64,000 nt of DNA from Actinomycetota bacterium (GCA_009701575.1 WLJX01000006.1:1-64000); one strand, 5' to 3'. Positions 54,038 through 63,387 are shown, counted from the stretch's first letter. Made by a program: numbers and translations. Notes: generated from the letters alone by a model not told the origin.

Positions 54038-54679
54038 TTATTTAGGGTTATTTAAGTGCTGCATGGCCCAGGCATACATTGCAATTGCACCAGCGGCTGA
54101 AGCATTCATAGATCTTGTTGAACCATATTGTCGAATAGCTAAAACAGTTTCACAGATATCTACCGCTTCATCGGACATTCCAGCGCCCTCTTGGCCAAAG
54201 AATAAAACGCACTTACTTGGAAGTTTTGTGGTCTCTAACTCTTTTGAGACCGGCAAATTATCAATTCCAATTATTGGGACGCTGTTCTCATCACACCAGA
54301 TTTTAAAATCAGCAACCGTTGGATGATGCAAAACATGAAGATATTTATCTGTAACCATGGCACCGCGTTTATTCCAATCACGCTTACCAACTATATGAAC
54401 TTTTGAAACATTAAAGGCATTGGCGGTTCGGACCACAGACCCAATATTCAAGTCATGTTGCCAATTCTCGATTGCAATTTGTAGGTCATGTCGCTTGGTA
54501 TCTAAATCAGCGACGATAGCTTCGACGCTCCAATAACGATAATGATCTAAAACATTTCTGCGATCTCCGTTTGTTAAGAGTTCTGGATCGAAATGTTTCT
54601 CAGTTGGCCAAGGTTTTGGATGCGGACCAACGCCGACCACTGGATAGAATTCACCAGGTCCAATTTCGGCAGTAGTCAT
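54038..54679 (-). CDS. TrmH/SpoU-family RNA 2'-O-methyltransferase
   Basis: A 213-residue SPOUT-fold enzyme that methylates a ribose in tRNA or rRNA with S-adenosylmethionine. Motif 1 NIGSVVRTANAF, motif 2 LFFGQEGAGMSDEAVDICE and motif 3 IRQYGSTRSMNASAAGAIAMY are clear. The site it modifies is not assignable. The ATG at 54679 follows TAATGT by 6 nt; the TTG at 54685 is less likely. Confidence 0.92.
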   Translation of the reverse strand: MTTAEIGPGEFYPVVGVGPHPKPWPTEKHFDPELLTNGDRRNVLDHYRYWSVEAIVADLDTKRHDLQIAIENWQHDLNIGSVVRTANAFNVSKVHIVGKRDWNKRGAMVTDKYLHVLHHPTVADFKIWCDENSVPIIGIDNLPVSKELETTKLPSKCVLFFGQEGAGMSDEAVDICETVLAIRQYGSTRSMNASAAGAIAMYAWAMQHLNNPK

Positions 54680-54685
54680 ACCCAA

Positions 54686-54691
54686 ACATTA
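54686..54691 (-). promoter_or_regulatory. -10 element, leaderless promoter of TrmH-family gene
   Basis: TAATGT on the minus strand, 6 nt before the ATG at 54679. Confidence 0.5.
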
Positions 54692-54703
54692 GAGGGAGAT
54701 TGC

Positions 54704-55594
54704 ATGAAGCAAAAATCCTGGCTACCTATTTATTTGGCACTTGGGTTGGTTTGGGGCTGCTCATTCATTTTCATCAAGCTTGGTCTTGAATTCTTAACGC
54801 CAGTAGGCGTCGCATTCGGACGCTGTGCACTTGGCGCAATGACACTGCTCTTGATTGCGAAAGTAAGAGGAATTTCGCTTCCGACAGAGCTCAGAACTTG
54901 GTTTATTCTCTGGATTGTTTCGCTATTGCTTAATGTCTTTCCAGGAATTTTATTTGCATTTGCGGAAGAACGAGTGACAACAGTTCTTGCCGGAATCATT
55001 AATGCTTGTACCCCGCTATCAACACTGATTTTTATCCTCTTTGTATTTAGATCAGAGAAGATTTCTAAGCATCAAATCTATGGCCTAGTTATTGGTGGGA
55101 TTGGTGTTTTAACTGTTCTTGGAATTTGGAAGGGAATTGGCACAAATTCTGCTGTAGGAGCAATTGCCCTACTCGTAGCCATTACTTGCTACGGACTCTC
55201 TTTCCCAATTATAAAAAAATATTTGACACCACTGAACTTAAAGGCTGAGGCTCTTGCTGCTAGCCAGGTAACTGCTGCAGCCGTGACACTCTTACCCTTC
55301 TATTTAATTGGTGGTATCGCAAAAAATGAATATCGAACTGGGCCAATACTTGCGATGATTGCACTTGGAGTTTTCGGAAGTGGAATTGCCTACATTTGGA
55401 ATTTTCAAATAGTGGAACGGGCTGGAAGTTCGATTGCAAGTTCTGTTACTTACTTAACTCCCGTTGTTGCCGTTTTTGTCGGTTGGCTGTTCTTGGGAGA
55501 ACATATTTCGTGGCATGAGCCGGTTGGTGGCGCAATAGTTTTATTAGGTGCGGCCACATCACAGGGGCGCTTTAAAAAGAAAACCAAGGCATAA
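54704..55594 (+). CDS. EamA/DMT-family transporter
   Basis: A 296-residue protein of ten helices in two EamA repeats. YLALGLVWGCSFIFIKLGLEF starts the first and AIALLVAITCYGLSFPIIKKYL the second; the VTYLTPVVAVFVGWLFLGE signature closes it. It would export or import amino acids or other metabolites; substrate unknown. GAGGGAG lies 5 nt before the ATG, so this gene uses a Shine-Dalgarno; an in-frame extension overlapping the neighbour is rejected. Confidence 0.9.
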   Translation: MKQKSWLPIYLALGLVWGCSFIFIKLGLEFLTPVGVAFGRCALGAMTLLLIAKVRGISLPTELRTWFILWIVSLLLNVFPGILFAFAEERVTTVLAGIINACTPLSTLIFILFVFRSEKISKHQIYGLVIGGIGVLTVLGIWKGIGTNSAVGAIALLVAITCYGLSFPIIKKYLTPLNLKAEALAASQVTAAAVTLLPFYLIGGIAKNEYRTGPILAMIALGVFGSGIAYIWNFQIVERAGSSIASSVTYLTPVVAVFVGWLFLGEHISWHEPVGGAIVLLGAATSQGRFKKKTKA

Positions 55595-55595
55595 T
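55590..55595 (+). promoter_or_regulatory. -10 element, leaderless promoter of dacB-like gene
   Basis: CATAAT, 6 nt before the ATG at 55602; it overlaps the upstream stop codon. Confidence 0.5.
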
Positions 55596-55601
55596 CCGCA
55601 G

Positions 55602-56717
55602 ATGCGTAGAATTATTGCTCTCTTAACTTCAGTAAGCGTGGCTTTGTTTATTGCTACGCCGGCAACTGCACTAAATGTCCCTAAATCTTTTCAAGACTTA
55701 GCTAATTCTCCCGCGTTAGCAAAGCCTGGAATCTTAATTATTGATCCGATTACCCAGACTGAAATATTTGAAAATCAAGCAGATGTACCACGGGCTCCTG
55801 CATCAATTCTTAAATTAATCTCATCGGTCACGGCTATCAAAGCGTTTGGCGCCGAAAAAACCTTTAAAACTTCAATTAATTCGACGCCAGATCCAGAGCG
55901 ATTCGTAATGCTTGGGGAATATGACCCATGGCTAACTACGAGCAAAAGTTCCGCCAATAAATTTCACCGGGCGTTATCCACGAGATTGATTAGCGCAATT
56001 GGCCAAACCGGAGTTGATCCGAAAACAGTGACTATTGAGTTCAATGGACTCTTCACTAAAGATATCGAAAATTTGCGTACTTTTTACGGGAAGAAAATTA
56101 AATTTAAGCGAGTTACAAAAGCAGAAGTTAAAACACTTTCTGAATTGACACCGCTTGCTGAAATTTCTTCACCACCACTAAGTGAAATAATTGGATTTAC
56201 TTTGCTCTGGAGTGATAACACTTTGGCTGATCGCTTAGCACGAAACGCTTCAGATGAAATGGGATTCACTCGTGATAGTGATGGAATGAACCTAGCCTTC
56301 CAGCAAACTTTGAATAGCCTTGAGGTTAATCACACAGGGCTAAGTGTTAAAGATGGAAGTGGCCTGTCTCACGACGATCGGGTATCTGCTCGCACTATCG
56401 CAGAACTACTTTGGAAGATAAGGATCGAACCAGAATTTCAATCGATTTATGATGGCCTTCCAGTTGCTGGTAAATCTGGAACGCTGAAAGATAGATTTAC
56501 GAAATCTGGGAAATCAGCAAAGGGGCTAGTTAAAGCAAAGACAGGATGGATTAATACCTCCGTAACCCTGGCGGGATATGTGGAAGTTGGCAACAATGAA
56601 TATGTATTCGCTGTTATAGCAAATTCTGTGAAACCAAATGAACCGGCCCGCGAATTAGCACGAAAAACCATAGATAAAATGTTGGCTACAGTCGCTAAAC
56701 CTGCTGGTGAAGAATGA
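55602..56717 (+). CDS. dacB: D-Ala-D-Ala carboxypeptidase/endopeptidase, PBP4 (S13) type
   Basis: A 371-residue exported penicillin-binding protein. The signal peptide covers about residues 3-23 (ending TATA/ALN). The active-site Ser68 is in SILK (SxxK), SDN appears in LLWSDNTLADRLAR, and KSG in VAGKSGTLKD. It trims or cuts peptidoglycan stems outside the membrane. In actinobacteria dacB lies near tilS, as it roughly does here (tilS at 61831). Confidence 0.93.
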   Translation: MRRIIALLTSVSVALFIATPATALNVPKSFQDLANSPALAKPGILIIDPITQTEIFENQADVPRAPASILKLISSVTAIKAFGAEKTFKTSINSTPDPERFVMLGEYDPWLTTSKSSANKFHRALSTRLISAIGQTGVDPKTVTIEFNGLFTKDIENLRTFYGKKIKFKRVTKAEVKTLSELTPLAEISSPPLSEIIGFTLLWSDNTLADRLARNASDEMGFTRDSDGMNLAFQQTLNSLEVNHTGLSVKDGSGLSHDDRVSARTIAELLWKIRIEPEFQSIYDGLPVAGKSGTLKDRFTKSGKSAKGLVKAKTGWINTSVTLAGYVEVGNNEYVFAVIANSVKPNEPARELARKTIDKMLATVAKPAGEE

Positions 56718-56718
56718 G

Positions 56719-56724
56719 TAGGCT
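56719..56724 (+). promoter_or_regulatory. -10 element, leaderless promoter of ctaB
   Basis: TAGGCT, 6 nt before the GTG at 56731. Confidence 0.5.
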
Positions 56725-56730
56725 AACAAG

Positions 56731-57603
56731 GTGAGCAATTTAAATATCTCGCCATATATCGCGCTAATGAAATTGCGCGTGGTTGAGCTCTTACTTGTAA
56801 CAACCCTGCCAGCCCTATTTCTTGCTGCAAAAGGCGTACCTCCACTTGGGTTAACAATTGCGACTTTAATCGGCGGCACGCTTGCTGCCGGCGCATCAAA
56901 TGCTTTCAACATGATTATTGAAGTTGATTCAGATCGCTTGATGGTCAGAACTGCTAATCGTCCAATAGTTAGTGGCGCGATTTCTGAAACTCGAGCCTTT
57001 ATCTTTGCCTCGGCGCTGACAGTAATTTCTTTAACTATCTTCTCTATCTTTACGACTCTTTGGGCAACGGTACTAACAGCAGCAGCAATTGTTTTCTATG
57101 TATTTGGATACACAATTGGGTTAAAGCGTCGCACCTCTCAAAATATTGTTTGGGGAGGAATTGCCGGATGTATGCCAGTCCTAATTGGTTGGGCTGCAGT
57201 AACTAATTCACTTTCACTTACCGCCTGGCTCTTCTTTCTCGTAATATTTTTCTGGACCCCGCCACATTTCTGGGCGCTAGCAATTAAATATCGAGATGAT
57301 TATGCGGCCGCTGGAATTCCGATGCTGCCAGTCGTTGCTTCAATTAAATCAGTCGAAAAGCAGATGTGGTTTCACACAATCGGAATGGTCATCACTTCAC
57401 TTGGCGTGAACTGGAGCGCTGATCTACCGTGGTGGTGTTGGGTAATAACTATTGCAATAGCACTTGGCTTTGCTCTTGAATTACTAAAGATTGATGGCCC
57501 AGATTCCAATAAAGCCGCCGCAAAGTTGTTTCAGTGGTCAATCACTTACTTGAGCGTTTATTCATTGCTACTTGTTATCGCAGCGCTTGTTGTAAATCCT
57601 TAA
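56731..57603 (+). CDS. ctaB: Heme o synthase (protoheme IX farnesyltransferase)
   Basis: UbiA-family membrane enzyme that farnesylates heme b to heme o, needed for the aa3-type oxidase encoded at 47-50 kb. The prenyl-diphosphate site NMIIEVDSDRLMVRTANRP (residue 56 on) and the second conserved region YTLGLKRRTSQNIVWGG-like (GLKRRTSQNIVWGG) are present, with about eight helices. Length is 290 residues. It overlaps the convergent metZ gene by 29 bp, the longest overlap in the window. Confidence 0.94.
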   Translation: MSNLNISPYIALMKLRVVELLLVTTLPALFLAAKGVPPLGLTIATLIGGTLAAGASNAFNMIIEVDSDRLMVRTANRPIVSGAISETRAFIFASALTVISLTIFSIFTTLWATVLTAAAIVFYVFGYTIGLKRRTSQNIVWGGIAGCMPVLIGWAAVTNSLSLTAWLFFLVIFFWTPPHFWALAIKYRDDYAAAGIPMLPVVASIKSVEKQMWFHTIGMVITSLGVNWSADLPWWCWVITIAIALGFALELLKIDGPDSNKAAAKLFQWSITYLSVYSLLLVIAALVVNP

Positions 57604-58810
57604 TTAAATCTGAAGAGTGCTCTAGGCCAACAGATAGCCGAGCTAGTGAATCTGTAATTCCCATAGATTCTCTTGTTTTTACATCTAACCGGCGATGAGT
57701 CGTCGAAGCCGGATGAGTTATCAATGACTTACTATCACCAAGATTATTAGAAATATCAATTACTTTTAACGCATCCATGAACTCAAATAACTTTGAAGTT
57801 CCACCTGATATTTCAAAACTCAACGTTGTTCCAGCGCCAGTCATTTGCTTCTGAGCTATTTCAAAACCAGCATGGGACTTTAGACCTGGATAGTTAACTG
57901 CTTTAACCTTAGGTTGTTCTGCGAGAAAATCAGCAACAATTTGGGCGCTCTCATTCATCTTATTTACACGCATTGATAACGTCTCGAGCGATTTAACTAA
58001 TACCCAAGCATTGAAAGCACTAAGCGTTGGACCGGTATGTCTAATGAATGGATTTAAATAGCCTTGAATGTAATCGAAGCCTCCAAGGATCGCTCCACCT
58101 AGAACTCTTCCTTGGCCATCAATATGTTTAGTCGCCGAGTACATAACTACATCAGCGCCGTGAAGCAGGGGCTTCTGCAATATAGGTGAAGCCATAACAT
58201 TGTCAACGATAACTGTTGCACCCACTGCATGGGCAAGATTGCTAACCATTTTAAGATCAACAATCTCTAACATCGGGTTGCTTGGCGTTTCAATAAATAC
58301 AACTTTTGTCTTTTTGCTTAAAGCCTTCTCCCAAACTTTTATATCATTCCCCTTAACAAATTCAACTTCGATTCCCCATTTAGGCAATATTTCTGAGAGA
58401 ACCACATAGCAAGAGCTAAACATTGAAGCCGCAGCGACAACACGATCTCCGGTTTCAACCATGCAGGCGATTGAAGCAAACATTGCGGACATTCCAGAAC
58501 CAGTAGCAACACAGAATTCTGCGCCTTCAATTGCTGCGAGACGTTGTTCAAACATTGAAACTGTTGGATTCGCGAATCGACTATAAACAAAGTGATCGAC
58601 TTCATCAGTAAAAGAGTGCACTGCCTGTTCGGCGCTGTCATATGTGTATCCACTTGTTAGATACATTGCTTCACCAGTTTCACCGAAACCTGATCTCGCT
58701 AATCCAGCCCTAACTGCAAGTGTTTCTTCATGTAACTGCCAGTCAGGTGTATCGCCATCTGAAGAGCTTGCAGAGTTGGAATATCCCCAAGGTCGATGCT
58801 GATGAGTCAT
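57575..58810 (-). CDS. metZ: O-succinylhomoserine sulfhydrylase
   Basis: A 411-residue PLP enzyme of the Cys/Met metabolism family. SATKHIDGQGRVLGG contains the Schiff-base lysine (about residue 227); the HIDGQGR form is typical of MetZ. YTYDSAEQA, YSRFANPT and ATGSGMSAMFA are also present. It makes homocysteine from succinyl- or acetylhomoserine and sulfide for methionine. The ATG at 58810 has TAAACT 6 nt upstream. Confidence 0.9.
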   Translation of the reverse strand: MTHQHRPWGYSNSASSSDGDTPDWQLHEETLAVRAGLARSGFGETGEAMYLTSGYTYDSAEQAVHSFTDEVDHFVYSRFANPTVSMFEQRLAAIEGAEFCVATGSGMSAMFASIACMVETGDRVVAAASMFSSCYVVLSEILPKWGIEVEFVKGNDIKVWEKALSKKTKVVFIETPSNPMLEIVDLKMVSNLAHAVGATVIVDNVMASPILQKPLLHGADVVMYSATKHIDGQGRVLGGAILGGFDYIQGYLNPFIRHTGPTLSAFNAWVLVKSLETLSMRVNKMNESAQIVADFLAEQPKVKAVNYPGLKSHAGFEIAQKQMTGAGTTLSFEISGGTSKLFEFMDALKVIDISNNLGDSKSLITHPASTTHRRLDVKTRESMGITDSLARLSVGLEHSSDLIKDLQQALR

Positions 58811-58816
58811 GTCTAA

Positions 58817-58822
58817 AGTTTA
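58817..58822 (-). promoter_or_regulatory. -10 element, leaderless promoter of metZ
   Basis: TAAACT on the minus strand, 6 nt before the ATG at 58810. Confidence 0.55.
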
Positions 58823-58827
58823 GTAGG

Positions 58828-58833
58828 TAGGGT
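58828..58833 (+). promoter_or_regulatory. -10 element, leaderless promoter of ABC exporter operon
   Basis: TAGGGT, 6 nt before the ATG at 58840. The two divergent -10 elements are 5 bp apart in a 29-bp gap. Confidence 0.5.
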
Positions 58834-58839
58834 GTCGAC

Positions 58840-59757
58840 ATGAACAAGACAGGCACAGTGGCCATATCTGCCTCAGATTTAACGAAGATTTATGGCGAAC
58901 GAGCAGCGTTATCTCATGGAAGTTTCGTAGTCCCATCAGGTTCGATTTGTGGTTTTGTAGGCCCCAACGGTTCTGGAAAGACGACAACTATTCGAATGCT
59001 GCTTGGACTAATTACACCAAGCGGTGGAAGTGCAACAGTTTTAGGCGAAAGCATTAAACATCCAGAAAAATATTTACCAAGAGTTGGCGCAATGATTGAA
59101 GGGCCAGCTTTTTATCCTGCGCTTTCTGGCCGCGAAAATTTAAAAGTGCTAGCCGAACTTGGCGGATTCCCACTCGCGCGCGTGGATGAATTGCTTGGAA
59201 AAGTTGATCTAGCAGAGCGTGGGGGTTCAAAATTTAAAACATATTCGTTGGGAATGAAACAACGACTCGGAATTGCCGCAGCGCTTCTTCCAAATCCAGA
59301 ACTACTCATATTAGATGAACCTACAAATGGTTTAGATCCATCTGGGATTCAAGAAGTCCGCGGAATCATTAGGGATTTAGCAAATAGTGGAACAACCGTC
59401 TTTGTTTCCTCTCACATACTAAGCGAATTAGAAATGATTTGCGAATACTTAGTTATGTTGCGCGAAGGAAAAGTTATTTTTTCAGGTCGAACTCAAGAGT
59501 TATTGTCGGCACAAAAACCAATCATTATTGCAAGACCAGAATATGAAGTTGACTTAGCAAAACTTGTGAACACCTTAAGTGAAGCTGGCTATCAAATAAC
59601 AATTGTTGATGGAGCGCTACAGATAGCGGCTGCAAAAGAGGCAAGTGCCGAGATTAATCGTCTCGCTTTTGACTCGGGAATTACCCTTTCTTCCATCTCA
59701 GTGGTGCTGCCAACGTTAGAAGAAACTTTCTTTGAAATGACAGGGGATAACAAATGA
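58840..59757 (+). CDS. ABC transporter ATP-binding protein
   Basis: A 305-residue ATPase of the CcmA/drug-export (DRA) type. Walker A is GPNGSGKTT, the signature is YSLGMKQRLGIAAAL (LGMKQ form) and Walker B is LLILDEPTNGLDP. The 90 or so residues after the cassette form the C-terminal domain common in ABC-2 exporters. It pairs with the permease gene, which overlaps by ATGA. The substrate is unknown. Confidence 0.93.
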   Translation: MNKTGTVAISASDLTKIYGERAALSHGSFVVPSGSICGFVGPNGSGKTTTIRMLLGLITPSGGSATVLGESIKHPEKYLPRVGAMIEGPAFYPALSGRENLKVLAELGGFPLARVDELLGKVDLAERGGSKFKTYSLGMKQRLGIAAALLPNPELLILDEPTNGLDPSGIQEVRGIIRDLANSGTTVFVSSHILSELEMICEYLVMLREGKVIFSGRTQELLSAQKPIIIARPEYEVDLAKLVNTLSEAGYQITIVDGALQIAAAKEASAEINRLAFDSGITLSSISVVLPTLEETFFEMTGDNK

Positions 59758-60545
59758 TTCGCGTAGTGATAGCCGAGCTTCGCAAACTTCGCCGCCCATC
59801 TCTTCTGCTAGGAACTATCGCAACCGTTGGTGGCTTGAGCGCGCTATTCACCTCAATCGTTTTCTTGATGATTGATTCTGAAGATGGAAACACTAAGCGC
59901 GGCGAGAGTATTGGACCGAAAGAGTTAAGTGAGGCACTTGGCCTGGTTTACGGATTTAAACTGGTCGGAGTATTTCTCGGAGTCGTAGCACTTTGTATCT
60001 TTGCGTCTCAAACAGCACAGGAATATTCACTTGGAACACTTCGCAATCTCTTGGTTCGCCAGCCGTCTCGAATGAAAATTCTTGCCGGAAAATTTATTGC
60101 GATGAAGTTATTTGCACTTGTCATGGTCCTCTTCGCAGGCGCTCTAAGTATCGCGATTTCACATGCCCTTGCTGGAAGAGCAAAAGTAGATACAACTGCT
60201 TGGGGCACATCAGCCGCAATGCACATCCTCTTCGAGAGCGCATTAAATATCTTTCTTGCCACCCTTTGTTATGGAACTTTTGGCATGATTCTTGGACTCT
60301 TGTTTCGATCACCAATTAGCGCTATTGCTGTTGGCGTATTGTGGAATCTAATTTTAGAAAATATTTTGGCGGCGCTAATTAATAGCACTAGAAAATGGCT
60401 TCCAGGAATAAATTTTGCGAATCTGGGCGAAGGTGGATATCCCGGTTTAACCTACAAACATTCAATTGCTGTCTCTCTCGGTTATCTAATTATTGGTGGC
60501 GCTCTTGCCGCAGTTCTTTTTAAGAAGCGAGATGTCGCAAATTAG
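59754..60545 (+). CDS. ABC-2-type transporter permease
   Basis: A 263-residue membrane protein with six predicted helices, partner of the upstream ATPase. IRVVIAELRKLRRPSLLLG at the start is the usual elbow of ABC-2 permeases, and QTAQEYSLGTLRNLLVRQPSR is the conserved cytoplasmic loop. Export of a lipid, peptide or drug is likely. The nearby NlpC/P60 gene has its own putative promoter. Confidence 0.88.
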   Translation: MIRVVIAELRKLRRPSLLLGTIATVGGLSALFTSIVFLMIDSEDGNTKRGESIGPKELSEALGLVYGFKLVGVFLGVVALCIFASQTAQEYSLGTLRNLLVRQPSRMKILAGKFIAMKLFALVMVLFAGALSIAISHALAGRAKVDTTAWGTSAAMHILFESALNIFLATLCYGTFGMILGLLFRSPISAIAVGVLWNLILENILAALINSTRKWLPGINFANLGEGGYPGLTYKHSIAVSLGYLIIGGALAAVLFKKRDVAN

Positions 60546-60588
60546 CGACACAGAGCGTTAATCTCCAATAATTCTCAGCTTCAACCTT

Positions 60589-60594
60589 TATCCT
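60589..60594 (+). promoter_or_regulatory. -10 element, leaderless promoter of NlpC/P60 gene
   Basis: TATCCT, 6 nt before the ATG at 60601. Confidence 0.5.
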
Positions 60595-60600
60595 TAACGG

Positions 60601-61809
60601 ATGTCCAAGAGAGTTATTGCCGCTTTTATTGCATTTGGCATCTCTCTAACAACTTTAAGCGCAGAGGTCTCGCAGGCAAAAACTCCTAAGCCAACTCTGG
60701 CGCAAATTGAAGCAGCCAAGAAGGAAGAAGCTGCAAAGGCAGAGGCGGCGAAAAAAGCAGCGGCGGTTTTAAATTCGGCAACTAAAACCCTAAATCAACT
60801 AACTGCAATTGCAGACTCAGCACAATTTGCTTACAACAGAGCGCTAAAAGAATTAGCAGTCGCAAAGGCCAATGCGCAAGCAGCGGCAGACCATGCGGCG
60901 AAGACTCAAGCAGAAGTTGGTAAGGCAACACGAGTAATTGGAAGAATGGCCTCAAATGCTTACAAACTTGGCGGGGACTTTACAAATATAAATGCGTTAC
61001 TTAGCGCAAATGGTCCACAAGATTTGATTGATCAGTTAACCACGCTGGATAAGATTGGAAATACGAATACTGTTGCGTTGAAACGTTTTAAAGCTGCCGA
61101 GGCCGCAGCGAAGATTGCAAAAGCGGAAGCAGATCGAACCAAAGCGGCGCAAGAAGTTGCGACTGCAAAAGTTGCCGAAGCAAAGAGAGTTGCTGATACT
61201 GCGAAAGCAGCACAGGCTAAAGAGGTAAGTAAGTTACGTGCAGTTCAAAATAAACTTGCCTCAGAATTAGCAAAGGCAAAAAATTTCCGAGTTACCTTGG
61301 AACAGCAACGCCAACTCGCATTACTTGAAGAAGCAAATGCTGTAACTGCAACTAAGACTCCAAATCAATTCAAAGTCTGGCCAAATAAAGGCTTCACTGG
61401 CAGACAAACAATTCGCTCAAATGAGGCAATTAGAACTAAAGCAGTTGCATATGCAAAGAAACAAGTTTTAGCGCGCAAGCCATATATTTGGGGCGCACAA
61501 GGTCCAAATGCATTTGATTGTTCTGGTCTGGTTTATGCGGCATATAAAGATGCAGGTTTAGGTTACCCACAATGGGGACGGCTAAATGCTGCACTCTATT
61601 TCGTAGCTTCAAAGCGTGTTCCATTTAACGAACTTGTACCTGGCGATCTACTTTTCTATTCATATGATGGATCGGTTCAAAATATTCACCACATAACTAT
61701 TTATGCTGGAAATGGCATGATGTGGGAAGCGAATTCTAGAAAAGTAGGCTTGATTTTCTCAAATATGTACAGCATTAAGGGCTTAATGCCATCTGGCGGT
61801 CGGGTCTAA
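60601..61809 (+). CDS. Secreted NlpC/P60 peptidoglycan endopeptidase with coiled-coil stalk
   Basis: A 402-residue exported hydrolase (RipA/C40 type). A signal peptide covers about residues 1-26. An alanine- and lysine-rich coiled coil runs from about 33 to 240. The C-terminal C40 domain has Cys307 in FDCSGLVYAAYKDAG and His near 361 in NIHHITIYAGNG. It cleaves peptide stems of peptidoglycan during growth or division. Similar stalks bind FtsEX-type activators, and an ABC ATPase/permease pair lies just upstream, but those are not FtsEX in sequence. Confidence 0.92.
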   Translation: MSKRVIAAFIAFGISLTTLSAEVSQAKTPKPTLAQIEAAKKEEAAKAEAAKKAAAVLNSATKTLNQLTAIADSAQFAYNRALKELAVAKANAQAAADHAAKTQAEVGKATRVIGRMASNAYKLGGDFTNINALLSANGPQDLIDQLTTLDKIGNTNTVALKRFKAAEAAAKIAKAEADRTKAAQEVATAKVAEAKRVADTAKAAQAKEVSKLRAVQNKLASELAKAKNFRVTLEQQRQLALLEEANAVTATKTPNQFKVWPNKGFTGRQTIRSNEAIRTKAVAYAKKQVLARKPYIWGAQGPNAFDCSGLVYAAYKDAGLGYPQWGRLNAALYFVASKRVPFNELVPGDLLFYSYDGSVQNIHHITIYAGNGMMWEANSRKVGLIFSNMYSIKGLMPSGGRV

Positions 61810-61817
61810 TAGTTTTA

Positions 61818-61823
61818 TAGAGT
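61818..61823 (+). promoter_or_regulatory. -10 element, leaderless promoter of tilS
   Basis: TAGAGT, 7 nt before the GTG at 61831. It favours that start over the GTG at 61822. Confidence 0.5.
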
Positions 61824-61830
61824 GCTCCAT

Positions 61831-62814
61831 GTGAGCGTTAAAAACCCAGCACTACTTGAACTGCGACAGGCGGTTCGTATTCGCTTTGAAAAATTAGAGT
61901 CACATTCGAAAGTTTGTGTAGGTGTCTCAGGTGGCGCTGATTCCTTAGCGCTAGCAATTGCTGCAAAGCTTGAGAGCGATAATTTTAAGATTGATTTGAT
62001 TGGTGTCATCGTTGATCACGGACTACAAGAAGAATCTGCAGCGACCGCGGAAACAACACGTGAGAAATTAGAGAAAATTGGATTCACCGATATTTTTCTG
62101 GGTAAAGCAAATGTAGTTCTGACTGATGGTCTGGAAGCATCTGCTCGCCGGGCTCGATATAAAGTTTTTGAACAATCCATGGAAACTTATGGTGCTAAAA
62201 CTTTCTTACTAGGTCACACAAAGAATGATCAAGCCGAGGGAGTCTTACTTGGCCTGGCACGAGGTTCTGGAACTAAATCACTTTCTGGAATGCAAGAAGT
62301 TAGCGGCCCTTACATCAGACCATTTCTAACTATTGATAGAAGCACAACTGAAGAAGCTTGCAGTGAAGCGGGATTTGAATTTTGGAGCGATCCGCATAAC
62401 ATTAAAAGTGAATTTTCAAGAGTGCGTGTGCGCGAAAACATTCTGCCATTAATCGAGAGGGAGATTGGTCCAGGAATCATTGATGCACTTTCGAGATCTG
62501 CAAAAATTTTGCGCGAAGATGCAACTGCGCTAGATGAGTGGGCCGATGCTGTTTTTTCTAAATTAAACCCAGCAGATATTGAGATTTCAGCCCTTATCGA
62601 TCTACCAATCGCTGTTCGGAGCAGGGTGTTGCGGCGGGCGATTTATGCCGCAGGGGCACCGGTCGGAAGCATTTCTGCCTCCCATTTGGAACCAATCGAG
62701 GCTTTTGTGAGTGATTGGCGTGGTCAAGGCCACACATCTCTCCCTGGCGGTGTGAAGGTTGGCCGAATTTCGGGCAGACTTTCGCTCTCGAACTCGCAAC
62801 CAACGCAGCCATAA
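61831..62814 (+). CDS. tilS: tRNA(Ile)-lysidine synthase
   Basis: Adds lysine to C34 of the AUA-reading tRNA-Ile. The PP-loop ATP site SGGADS (33-38) is followed by VDHGLQEES, RRARYKVF and LLGHTKNDQAEGVLLGLARGSG, all typical of TilS. Length (327 aa) is the shorter actinobacterial form lacking a long C-terminal domain. hpt and ftsH follow closely, the conserved actinobacterial order. Confidence 0.95.
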   Translation: MSVKNPALLELRQAVRIRFEKLESHSKVCVGVSGGADSLALAIAAKLESDNFKIDLIGVIVDHGLQEESAATAETTREKLEKIGFTDIFLGKANVVLTDGLEASARRARYKVFEQSMETYGAKTFLLGHTKNDQAEGVLLGLARGSGTKSLSGMQEVSGPYIRPFLTIDRSTTEEACSEAGFEFWSDPHNIKSEFSRVRVRENILPLIEREIGPGIIDALSRSAKILREDATALDEWADAVFSKLNPADIEISALIDLPIAVRSRVLRRAIYAAGAPVGSISASHLEPIEAFVSDWRGQGHTSLPGGVKVGRISGRLSLSNSQPTQP

Positions 62815-62835
62815 AAGTAGAAAGAGAATCGCCTC

Positions 62836-63387
62836 GTGGATCTAGCATCAACCGGAACCGATATTGAACGCGTAATAGTTACTGAAGAACAAATTCGCAC
62901 GCGCCTTAAGGAATTAGCGATTCAAGTTGAGAAAGATTATGAAGGAAGAGACTTACTTTTAATCGGAGTTCTTAAGGGTGCCGTGATGACGATGGCAGAT
63001 TTTGCACGTGCACTGCAACGACATATTGAAATGGACTGGATGGCAGTTTCTTCATATGGTTCCGGAACAAAATCAAGCGGAGTTGTTCGAATTTTGAAAG
63101 ATCTAGATCGCGACATCACTGGCCGCGAAGTTGTAATAGTTGAAGACATTGTGGATACCGGTTTAACTCTTGGTTGGTTGAAGGCAAATTTAGAATCCCG
63201 CGGTGCAAAGAGTGTCGAGATTTTAACGATGTTGCGTAAACCAGAAGCGGCAAAGGTTGAAGTTGATGTTAAGTATGTAGGCTTTGATATTCCAACAGAA
63301 TTCGTTGTTGGATATGGACTTGATTTTGATGAAAAATATCGCAATCTTGATTTCATTGGCGTACTAGCGAAACATATGTATTTATGA
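62836..63387 (+). CDS. hpt: Hypoxanthine phosphoribosyltransferase
   Basis: Salvages hypoxanthine or guanine with PRPP to IMP or GMP. The PRPP loop VVIVEDIVDTGLT (about 97-109) and GVLKGAVMTMADFAR are clear; FVVGYGLDFDEKYRNL binds the base. Length is 183 residues. The GTG start has GAGAAT 6 nt upstream, a weak -10. The ftsH start overlaps its stop by ATGA. Confidence 0.96.
   Translation: MDLASTGTDIERVIVTEEQIRTRLKELAIQVEKDYEGRDLLLIGVLKGAVMTMADFARALQRHIEMDWMAVSSYGSGTKSSGVVRILKDLDRDITGREVVIVEDIVDTGLTLGWLKANLESRGAKSVEILTMLRKPEAAKVEVDVKYVGFDIPTEFVVGYGLDFDEKYRNLDFIGVLAKHMYL

Noticed and set aside
58840-61809. FtsE-FtsX-RipC-like division module
   Set aside because: The ATPase is of the CcmA/drug-export type with an LGMKQ signature, and the permease is an ABC-2 type without the large FtsX loop. 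The NlpC/P60 gene also has its own promoter.
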